Made by a program: the position numbers and the translations under genes. The notes below the pieces were generated by a model, which searched no databases, was not told the origin of the DNA, and saw only the letters and a program-made list of their open reading frames with translations. This document shows positions 7,035 through 12,016 of a stretch of 12,016 bases of DNA, piece after piece (within the stretch, counting starts at the first letter, position 1; each line of letters opens with the position of its first letter). The stretch is taken from positions 1-12,016 of the forward strand of contig JADFJZ010000006.1 of assembly GCA_022565195.1 (NCBI GenBank), in the 5' to 3' direction. Origin of the DNA: Planctomycetota bacterium (GTDB taxonomy: Bacteria; Planctomycetota; Phycisphaerae; UBA1845; CAIVHJ01).

Positions 7035-7124
7035 GTTTCCGGGCTCCCTGTGGTTGGGCGCGCGGTCGAGTTGTTTGGATCGAACGGTTTCGAGAGTTAT
7101 TTCCGTATCTCAAGGAGAAATGTC

Positions 7125-7796
7125 ATGAGAAAATTGGGTCTTGCTCTGGGTTTGTTGGCCGGTGTCGCCTTCGTCTCTGCCGGAATGGCCGGTGACGGCT
7201 ACGGCGACAAGAAGTTGGGGGATATAAAGAACAAGTGCTCGTGTCCGAGCAATACGGCGCGGACCGTCGCGTGGTGCGTGCCGTGTAACGGCGGTGTGGC
7301 CTTTGGGCATCAGGTCAAGTCCGAAAAGCTCGTGACCGCCCTGGCGGGTCATGAGGCCAAAGAGGACGGCATCAAGTGCAGCGGCTGCAAGACGGCTTTC
7401 AAGAACAGCGCCGATTGTGACCATTGCAAACTCGGCTTCCGCCACGGATTCTCCTTCCATTCGCCGGTATCCCTGGCGCTCGCCAGGGGTGATATCGTTG
7501 ATGCGAGTACGATCGAATGCCCGCGCTGCAAGACCATCGCCGAAAAGGGCAAGGGCGAGTGCACCGGCTGCAAGGTGGGCATGGTCGCCAGCCTGATGTT
7601 CAAAGACAAGGAAGATTTCAAGTCCGCCAAGAAAGCGAATACGATCCTCGCCAAGGCCGTCAAGACGGCCACGAAGTGCGAAGGCTGTGCCGTCGCCATG
7701 GTCAGCGATGGTACCTGCGAAGGTTGCAAGATCTCCTTCAAGGAAGGCAAGAAAGTAACGGAGTCCAGAGGCGCGAAGACGGGCTCGGGCTACTAG
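7125..7796 (+). CDS. Predicted secreted protein with four paired-CxxC modules
   Basis: I do not recognise this 223-residue protein. It starts at ATG 7125 with AGGAG eight bases upstream. It opens with a clear signal peptide (MRKLGLALGLLAGVAFVSAGMA). The mature part has 16 cysteines in four paired clusters: C38/C40 with C51/C54, C85/C88 with C98/C101, C132/C135 with C146/C149, and C185/C188 with C198/C201. Units 2 to 4 have the form CxxC-x(9-10)-CxxC, start about 47 to 53 residues apart and usually end with CK plus a glycine or hydrophobic turn. None is followed by His, so these are not heme c sites. Each pair could bind one zinc or other metal with four thiolates, or be a disulfide module. 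The linkers and C-terminus are lysine-rich. The gene stands alone, with a possible promoter before it and a terminator after it. Confidence 0.85.
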   Translation: MRKLGLALGLLAGVAFVSAGMAGDGYGDKKLGDIKNKCSCPSNTARTVAWCVPCNGGVAFGHQVKSEKLVTALAGHEAKEDGIKCSGCKTAFKNSADCDHCKLGFRHGFSFHSPVSLALARGDIVDASTIECPRCKTIAEKGKGECTGCKVGMVASLMFKDKEDFKSAKKANTILAKAVKTATKCEGCAVAMVSDGTCEGCKISFKEGKKVTESRGAKTGSGY

Positions 7797-7826
7797 CCCC
7801 TACGAAATTCTGTTCCTTTCCCCACG

Positions 7827-7860
7827 GGGCAGCAGCGCGAAAACGCGCCGCTGCCCTTTG
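7827..7860 (+). terminator. Intrinsic-terminator-like hairpin after the cysteine-rich gene
   Basis: Arms 7827-7839 and 7844-7856 form a 13-base-pair GC-rich stem with one A-C mismatch and an AAAA loop (GGGCAGC outer stem, CGCG inner stem). Only a short TTT follows (7857-7859), so the U tract is weak. It lies 30 bases after the stop codon and ahead of queE. Confidence 0.65.
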
Positions 7861-7881
7861 GTGTTGCGCAAGATTGAGATC

Positions 7882-7910
7882 GTAGCCCGATTTCGCTACC
7901 CTGGTAGGGC
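7882..7910 (+). promoter_or_regulatory. Overlapping short hairpins in the queE leader
   Basis: GTAGC at 7882-7886 can pair with GCTAC at 7895-7899, while CTACC at 7896-7900 can pair with GGTAG at 7903-7907, so the two helices compete for the same bases. They sit 22 bases ahead of the queE start. I could not match this to a known preQ1 riboswitch consensus, so a regulatory role is only a possibility. Confidence 0.25.
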
Positions 7911-7931
7911 AAATACGAGGCGAGGGTACAC

Positions 7932-8579
7932 ATGGCCGATCGACTGCGCGTCAACGAGATTTACAGGAGCATCCAGGGCGAGTCTTCCTGGGCGGGGTTG
8001 CCTTGTGTCTTTGTGCGGCTGACCGGCTGCCACCTCCGCTGCCATTACTGCGATACGGAGTATGCCTTTCACGAAGGTCGGTGGATGACGCTGGCGGAGA
8101 TTCTCGCCCGTGTCTCTGAATATGAGATTCCCCTGGTCGAGATCACCGGCGGCGAGCCGCTGTTGCAGCCGGCCTGCGGAGAACTTGCCCGGCGGCTGCT
8201 CGATCTCGGCCTGACCGTGTTGTGCGAGACTTCGGGCGCTCTGCCGATCGATCGCCTTCCGCCCGAGGTGATCAAGATCATGGATTTGAAGTGCCCGTCG
8301 TCCGGCGAGGTCGAACGCAACGACTGGTCCAACATCGATCGGCTCGGGCCGCACGATGAAGTCAAGTTCGTGATCGGCGATCGCGCGGATTTCGAGTGGG
8401 CGGCCAAGGTGATCGAGCGCTACGAGTTGGCGAAGCGATGTGGGGTATTGATGTCGCCGGTGTTCGGCGAAATCGAGCCCCCGCAACTCGTGGAGTGGGT
8501 TCTTTCGGAGCAGTTGCCCGTGCGGTTTCAGCTTCAAATGCACAAGTTCATTTGGTCCCCGACGGAGATCGGCGTATAG
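7932..8579 (+). CDS. queE: 7-carboxy-7-deazaguanine synthase (radical SAM)
   Basis: QueE converts 6-carboxy-5,6,7,8-tetrahydropterin to 7-carboxy-7-deazaguanine (CDG) by radical S-adenosylmethionine chemistry in the cytoplasm. The 215 residues show the [4Fe-4S] motif C33, C37, C40 (CHLRCHYC), a Cx3Cx2C, just after the substrate-side [22 protein letters not shown] segment. The SAM-binding ITGGEPLLQ is at 71-79. Length and motif order fit the family. The ATG at 7932 follows GAGGCGAGGG, a good purine-rich ribosome binding site. The stop codon is one base before the queC start, so the two are probably co-transcribed. It is the first gene of the que cluster. Confidence 0.95.
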   Translation: MADRLRVNEIYRSIQGESSWAGLPCVFVRLTGCHLRCHYCDTEYAFHEGRWMTLAEILARVSEYEIPLVEITGGEPLLQPACGELARRLLDLGLTVLCETSGALPIDRLPPEVIKIMDLKCPSSGEVERNDWSNIDRLGPHDEVKFVIGDRADFEWAAKVIERYELAKRCGVLMSPVFGEIEPPQLVEWVLSEQLPVRFQLQMHKFIWSPTEIGV

Positions 8580-8580
8580 C

Positions 8581-9309
8581 ATGAAAGCGGCGATCGTCTT
8601 ACTTTCGGGCGGCCTGGATTCCGCCACGGTCGGCGCCATGGCCCGGGAACAGGGGTTTGCCCTGCACGCCCTGAGCTTCGACTATGGCCAACGCCACGTG
8701 TACGAGCTGGCGGCTGCCCGGCGGATCGCCGACGCGCTTGAGGTACACGAACATGTGCTGCAAACGATCGATTTGCGTGCCTTCGGCGGGTCGGCGCTCA
8801 CCGCCGACATCGACGTTCCCAAGGACCGTCCGGACATCGGCGGCACCGGGATCCCCGTCACCTATGTGCCGGCCCGCAACACGATTTTCCTGTCTTTCGC
8901 GCTGGCCTTTGCCGAAACACGCGGCGCCGACGACATTTTCATCGGCGTCAACGCGCTGGATTATTCCGGCTATCCGGACTGCCGGCCTGAGTACCTCGCC
9001 AAGTTCCAGGAACTCGCCCGGCTGGCCACTCGGGCCGGGGTCGAGGGGCGGGCCATTGCGATCCACGCCCCGCTGATCGAGATGAACAAGGCGGAAATCA
9101 TTCGGACGGGAATTCGGCTGGGCGTGGATTACAGCCAGACCACCAGCTGCTATGATCCGGACTCGCGGGGATTGGCGTGTGGCCGATGTGATAGTTGCGT
9201 ACTTCGCATGAAGGGCTTCGCCGACGCCGACGTCGCGGATCCCACGCGCTACCAGCGGGACGCATCTCCGCCGGCAAGTGTTGAAATCGCAGCTCGGGAA
9301 AGCACATGA
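8581..9309 (+). CDS. queC: 7-cyano-7-deazaguanine (preQ0) synthase
   Basis: QueC uses ATP and ammonia to turn CDG into the nitrile preQ0. The 242-residue protein begins with the PP-loop ATP-binding motif [11 protein letters not shown] (SGGLDS at 9-14), then FDYGQRH (33-39) and [13 protein letters not shown] (95-107). The zinc site is C190, C200, C203 and C206 (TSCYDP, then CGRCDSC). It therefore looks fully functional. The ATG lies one base after the queE stop codon, with GGAG about 13 bases upstream. Its TGA overlaps the queD ATG as ATGA, a standard coupling arrangement. Confidence 0.96.
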   Translation: MKAAIVLLSGGLDSATVGAMAREQGFALHALSFDYGQRHVYELAAARRIADALEVHEHVLQTIDLRAFGGSALTADIDVPKDRPDIGGTGIPVTYVPARNTIFLSFALAFAETRGADDIFIGVNALDYSGYPDCRPEYLAKFQELARLATRAGVEGRAIAIHAPLIEMNKAEIIRTGIRLGVDYSQTTSCYDPDSRGLACGRCDSCVLRMKGFADADVADPTRYQRDASPPASVEIAAREST

Positions 9310-9734
9310 TTGTTTCAACCGCTACAACGACGGATTCGACTGCGAAGGCGCCTGCTGCCACAGCCGGCACGGTCCGGCTGATCAAGACATTCACGTTCGA
9401 GGCGGCGCACCGGCTGCCGCACATGCCGCCGGACAACAAGTGCTACCGCCTGCATGGCCACAGCTTCAAAGTGGATTTGGTCTGCGCGGGACGCCCCGAT
9501 CCGCACACGGGTGTTTTGATCGATTTCGCGGAAATCAAGCGCGCCTTTGAGCCATTTTACGACATGCTGGACCACCATTACTTGAACGAAGTTGCGGGGT
9601 TGGAGAACCCGACGGCGGAGAACATCGCCATTTGGATCTGGAGCAAGGTCCGACCGCTGATCCCGACACTCGCCGAAGTCCGTGTTCACGAGACCTGCAC
9701 ATCCGCCTGCGAATACCGAGGATCGGGCGTGTGA
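9306..9734 (+). CDS. queD: 6-carboxy-5,6,7,8-tetrahydropterin synthase
   Basis: QueD converts dihydroneopterin triphosphate to 6-carboxytetrahydropterin, the substrate of QueE. The zinc triad is H35 (FEAAHRL), H50 and H52 (LHGHSF). The catalytic cysteine is C46 (NKCYRLHGH). D89-H90 (LDHHYLN) and E129 ([13 protein letters not shown]) complete the active site, and [11 protein letters not shown] is the usual C-terminal helix. At 142 residues it is longer than the common form because of an Ala- and Thr-rich lead of about 24 residues. The ATG at 9306 overlaps queC; an internal start would remove the lead, but no better-placed one is seen. The supplier of its substrate, GTP cyclohydrolase (folE), is not in this window. 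Confidence 0.95.
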   Translation: MIVSTATTTDSTAKAPAATAGTVRLIKTFTFEAAHRLPHMPPDNKCYRLHGHSFKVDLVCAGRPDPHTGVLIDFAEIKRAFEPFYDMLDHHYLNEVAGLENPTAENIAIWIWSKVRPLIPTLAEVRVHETCTSACEYRGSGV

Positions 9735-9738
9735 TTAC

Positions 9739-9784
9739 GTGAGTAAGTAAGTGAGTGGGTAAGTAGGTGCGTGCGAGTGAGTGT
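9739..9784 (+). repeat. Degenerate GTRA tetranucleotide tandem repeat
   Basis: About nine four-base units of the form GTRN (GTGA, GTAA, GTAA, GTGA, GTGG, GTAA, GTAG, GTGC, GTGC) run from 9739 to 9774, followed by out-of-phase GAGT copies. It begins five bases after the queD stop codon and lies wholly between queD and queF. Confidence 0.75.
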
Positions 9785-9820
9785 CTCGTTTAGCGGCGAC
9801 CCGCAGGGGAGCGCGGGGGA

Positions 9821-9862
9821 ATTGCGGAATGCGGATTTCGGATTGCGGATTGTGGAATCCGA
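9821..9862 (+). repeat. Degenerate ATTGCGG heptamer tandem repeat
   Basis: Six consecutive seven-base units related to ATTGCGG can be read (ATTGCGG, AATGCGG, ATTTCGG, ATTGCGG, ATTGTGG, AATCCGA). A second array of the same unit lies in the opposite orientation at 11909-11939. It sits between queD and queF, about 55 bases ahead of the queF start. Confidence 0.75.
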
Positions 9863-9916
9863 AGCAGAGATCGGTTTCAGTAGAACATCACGCGTTGCAG
9901 AACCAGGTTGATCACA

Positions 9917-10267
9917 ATGCCGGATCCGTCCATTCTTGAAACTTTCGACAATCCGTATCCCGATCGCGAATACGAGATCGAGATTGACTGCCCGGAATTC
10001 ACCAGCGTGTGCCCCAAGACGGGCCAGCCCGATTTCGGCGCCATCAACATCACCTACGTCGCCGACCGCTCGTGCATCGAACTCAAGAGCCTCAAGCTCT
10101 ACCTGCAGGGCTATCGCAACGAGGGCATCTTCTACGAGGCCGTCACGAACAAGATTCTGGACGACCTCGTCAAGGCCTGTGCCCCTCGGCAAATGACCCT
10201 CACCAGCAAGTGGACCGCCCGTGGCGGCATCACCAGCACGATCACATGCCGTTATCCGAGTGATTGA
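9917..10267 (+). CDS. queF: NADPH-dependent 7-cyano-7-deazaguanine reductase
   Basis: QueF reduces the nitrile of preQ0 to the aminomethyl group of preQ1 with two NADPH, the last free-base step of queuosine synthesis before insertion into tRNA. This is the short, single-domain type (116 residues). The catalytic cysteine is C32 and the acid is D39 ([13 protein letters not shown]). The QueF signature ELKSLKLY is at 55-62, followed by RNEGIFYE with the substrate-binding glutamate. I chose ATG 9917 over an in-frame TTG at 9908 because the ATG gives the usual family N-terminus; a weak CAGG lies 9-12 bases upstream. A 182-base gap with two tandem repeats separates it from queD. It could have its own promoter, though none is obvious. 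Confidence 0.96.
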   Translation: MPDPSILETFDNPYPDREYEIEIDCPEFTSVCPKTGQPDFGAINITYVADRSCIELKSLKLYLQGYRNEGIFYEAVTNKILDDLVKACAPRQMTLTSKWTARGGITSTITCRYPSD

Positions 10268-10456
10268 TCCGGTTTTCTTGCCGCAGAGCACGCAGAGCTA
10301 TCAGCGTCACTCTGAATAAAGCTGGCTGAGCAGGCGGACATTTAAGCCGGGCCCTTTAGGGTGCGGACCGAGCTGTCGTATGATGGCTGCGGGTCCGCAG
10401 CCTGAAGGCTACGGCTCAAGAATTGCCTCATGAGCGTGTGACCTCGATCAAGCGCA
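10268..10456. other. Convergent intergenic region with hairpins
   Basis: This region lies between the 3' ends of queF (plus strand) and the YkgJ-type gene (minus strand). TGCGGACC at 10362-10369 can pair with GGTCCGCA at 10392-10399. Just after it, AGCCT-GA-AGGCT (10400-10411) forms a small palindrome. Neither is followed by a clear U tract on either strand. They could still slow read-through from both sides. Confidence 0.5.
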
Positions 10457-11788
10457 TCAGGCGCCCGGTATCGCAGCGACGGCATCTTTCTTCAGCGCCA
10501 TCATTCGCAAGCTGGCCAGGGCCGCCTGGGGGTTGTTCAGTTGGCCGACCAGCCACTTCTTGAGCGTCATGTGATAGAGGCGATATTGATTGGCGAGGTG
10601 GAATTCGACCACTTGGAGGGCCTTGCGAATGGCCGCGGAGGTCAGACGATTCGTACCCTCGCGGTGGGCGGTTGCTCGGGCGAAGAACAGCACGGCGTTG
10701 AAGTCCAGAATGTGCTGGTGCATACCGGCAACGAGAGAGAGGTTCTTCGACAGGGCGGTGCGCTGCCAGAAGCGCGAGCGAAAGTAGCGCAGCAGCAATG
10801 CGGTCGAATCGTCTTCCAGCCGATCGCCGACGTCGTGGCGCATCACGTCGCGAACACTGATGTTGCACTCCAAAAGCCGCGAGGCATAGGCGCCGTTTTG
10901 CGTCGCCAGCGACATCAATCGCGGGATCAAGAGCAGCCGCTGGCTAAAACCCATCGATTCCATCGAGCCGTTCGGCACGGTATCGGGATACAACGTCGCC
11001 GTGAACAGCATCTTGGCCGACGTCGGAATGTCCGGCACTCTGTTAAATTTATGAATCGGCGGAATGTCGGGCATGTCCGGCAGCGGCCGATCCGCACGGA
11101 GCATTTCAAGCATCGCAGTTGCGTTGTCGCGGCTTTCTGACTGCTTGTTCTCTCCGACCCACATGAGCGTAGCAAGCAATTCCGCGAATCGCTGCCACAG
11201 ATCGCCTTCATGATCCGGTGCGAAGATGCGCATGGCCCGCTCGTGCAGGGCGTCGCTCTCCGCCATCGACACTTCGATCGGCCCCGCGAGCTTCACGGCG
11301 GCCTCTGGATCAACGGGAGTCGTGCTCAGTTTGACCAAGTGCTTGATTTCGTCAGCCTGTTTAATGATGGGCGTTCCGCTGCGCTGCTGAACGGCGGGGC
11401 AGCCGTAGTTGGCGGACACGCGATCGTCGGTTGGTGCGGGAGAGGGAATGAGCGGGAACTGCCTGCACATGTGCGGCTTGGCAGGCGCGCCGAGTTCCTT
11501 ATGGATAATGCACAATCCGTCGGTATCCAGAAACAGGCACTTGTTACCTTCGCCCTTGGCCAGTTCGAAATAGCCCGGCGGAACCTGCTTGCCGTCGGAG
11601 TAGTATGTCTTGCCGGCGAGTTGCGGGTAAGCGCTGAAATCGTGCGCCTCGATGGCGGGCACTTTGTCTTTTTCGATGAGTGTGCGCCACGGCTGATTGC
11701 AACACGCTGTACAGGAGCCGCACGAAAAGTTGACTGAATCGTCGATGACTTGAAGACGCACGACACTCCTCCACAACCGATTCTCCAT
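10457..11788 (-). CDS. YkgJ-type cysteine-cluster protein with large C-terminal domain
   Basis: This is a 443-residue protein from the chosen start. An ATG six codons upstream (11806) is also open, but GGAG eight bases ahead of 11788 favours the shorter form. The N-terminal 130 residues match the YkgJ/FliB-like zinc- or iron-cluster family: C23, C26, C29 and C30 (CGSCTACC), C84 (CLFL), C93 (GLCIIHK), C108 (KPHMCRQFPLI) and C130 (YGCPAV). Eight cysteines could bind one or two metal centres. Residues from about 135 to 443 have no motif that I know. They look helical and mostly soluble. The family includes flagellin lysine N-methylases, but no flagellar gene is nearby, so the role is unknown. 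It runs toward queF and is transcribed apart from the que genes. Confidence 0.85.
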   Translation of the reverse strand: MENRLWRSVVRLQVIDDSVNFSCGSCTACCNQPWRTLIEKDKVPAIEAHDFSAYPQLAGKTYYSDGKQVPPGYFELAKGEGNKCLFLDTDGLCIIHKELGAPAKPHMCRQFPLIPSPAPTDDRVSANYGCPAVQQRSGTPIIKQADEIKHLVKLSTTPVDPEAAVKLAGPIEVSMAESDALHERAMRIFAPDHEGDLWQRFAELLATLMWVGENKQSESRDNATAMLEMLRADRPLPDMPDIPPIHKFNRVPDIPTSAKMLFTATLYPDTVPNGSMESMGFSQRLLLIPRLMSLATQNGAYASRLLECNISVRDVMRHDVGDRLEDDSTALLLRYFRSRFWQRTALSKNLSLVAGMHQHILDFNAVLFFARATAHREGTNRLTSAAIRKALQVVEFHLANQYRLYHMTLKKWLVGQLNNPQAALASLRMMALKKDAVAAIPGA

Positions 11789-11908
11789 GCCCGGCACTCC
11801 GGACATTCATCGGCTCGCGGTGTGGCGCGCTTGACAGAGGCTCAGAAACCCGTTCGGCGATCCGCAACTGTCTGATGCGGATTCCAGGATGGACGTGCTC
11901 CGATAACA

Positions 11909-11939
11909 AATCCGCAATCCGCAATCTACAATCCGCAAT
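11909..11939 (-). repeat. Inverted second array of the ATTGCGG heptamer
   Basis: Read on the minus strand, the units are ATTGCGG, ATTGTAG, ATTGCGG, ATTGCGG and a partial ATT. These match the 9821-9862 array in unit and length class but lie in the opposite orientation. The array is just past the stop codon of the edge gene, about 120 bases ahead of the YkgJ-type gene. Confidence 0.75.
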
Positions 11940-11943
11940 TGCA

Positions 11944-12016
11944 TTACTCGGTGTGTTTGTCGAGTTCTTCGCGGTACATGGCCACACAACCCTGCGGTGC
12001 AACCACCCGGGAGTTT
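11944..12016 (-). CDS. C-terminal end of an unidentified protein, cut by the window edge
   Basis: Reading in from the right edge on the minus strand, one frame gives 23 codons and then TAA at 11944-11946; the peptide ends CVAMYREELDKHTE. Its charged, helical end reads like a real C-terminus and it is followed directly by a repeat, as the real genes here are. It is too short to assign a family. It would be the gene upstream of the YkgJ-type protein on the same strand, 155 bases away. Confidence 0.4.
   Translation of the reverse strand, partial: NSRVVAPQGCVAMYREELDKHTE

Larger units (their letters stand above)
6754..7124. other. 371-base intergenic region between the cox cluster and the cysteine-rich gene
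   Basis: No gene is convincing here. The frame of the downstream gene stays open upstream to 6861, but the predicted residues before M at 7125 look random and that M has the good ribosome binding site and signal peptide. The region holds a diverged copy of the CAAGGAGCCGCGGG repeat core (6823-6857) and a possible promoter near 7000. Confidence 0.6.

Noticed and set aside
6861..7124. N-terminal extension of 88 codons on the cysteine-rich protein
   Set aside because: The ATG at 7125 has a strong ribosome binding site and is followed at once by a signal peptide; the upstream residues look random and span a repeat.
7125..7796. Multiheme cytochrome c reading of the cysteine-rich protein
   Set aside because: None of the CxxC pairs is followed by His, so there is no heme c attachment motif.
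9739..9862. CRISPR array
   Set aside because: The repeats are four- and seven-base tandem units with no spacers and no cas genes nearby.
9863..9916. preQ1 riboswitch upstream of queF
   Set aside because: I could not find a convincing pseudoknot or a conserved A-rich tail in this short stretch.
9686..10291. Open frame of 201 codons on the minus strand over queF and the tandem repeats
   Set aside because: Its Thr-, His- and Leu-rich part is just the tetranucleotide repeat translated, and the rest is antisense to queF.

Overview
The window looks like two unrelated pieces of DNA joined near position 1170. Positions 1 to about 1171 are AT-rich (19 of 60 bases are G or C in the row 61-120) and carry, on the minus strand, an internal piece of a family A DNA polymerase (polA). 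Everything after that is GC-rich (41 of 60 in the row 3901-3960). At the join, polA is cut inside its proofreading domain and the GC-rich side opens inside a SCO1/SenC gene that has lost its membrane anchor. Two divergent genes that are both missing their 5' ends at the same point, at a sharp composition change, is best explained by an assembly chimera. The AT-rich donor cannot be named; small-genome candidate-phylum bacteria are one possibility. The GC-rich part resembles Planctomycetota in the form of its cox cluster, its CPVC mini-protein and its intergenic repeats, but this is an impression from pattern and not a search result.

Positions 1170-6753 hold a cytochrome c oxidase cluster, all on the plus strand: SCO copper chaperone, DUF420 membrane protein, subunit II (CuA), subunit I, subunit III, subunit IV, then two small membrane proteins. 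The genes after subunit I are tightly packed, some overlapping. The 196 bases between subunits II and I hold a 142 bp inverted-repeat element whose left end includes the coxB stop codon. Subunit I keeps all metal ligands and the D-channel glutamate but appears to lack the canonical K-channel lysine. Subunit II has a long insertion between its CuA ligands and a very acidic C-terminus.

Positions 6754-7124 are a 371-base intergenic region with a second, diverged copy of the repeat core and a possible promoter. A predicted secreted protein with 16 cysteines in four evenly spaced paired-CxxC modules follows (7125-7796). It ends at a good intrinsic-terminator candidate.

Positions 7932-10267 form a queuosine-precursor cluster, queE-queC-queD-queF. 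It covers 6-carboxytetrahydropterin synthesis (QueD), ring contraction to CDG (QueE), conversion to preQ0 (QueC) and reduction to preQ1 (QueF). GTP cyclohydrolase (folE) and the tRNA-exchange steps are not in the window. queD and queF are separated by two degenerate short tandem repeats.

Positions 10268-12016 hold a convergent intergenic region, a minus-strand YkgJ-type cysteine-cluster protein, and at the right edge the last 23 codons of another minus-strand gene, with an inverted copy of the heptamer repeat between them. No tRNA, rRNA, CRISPR array, transposase or phage gene was seen.
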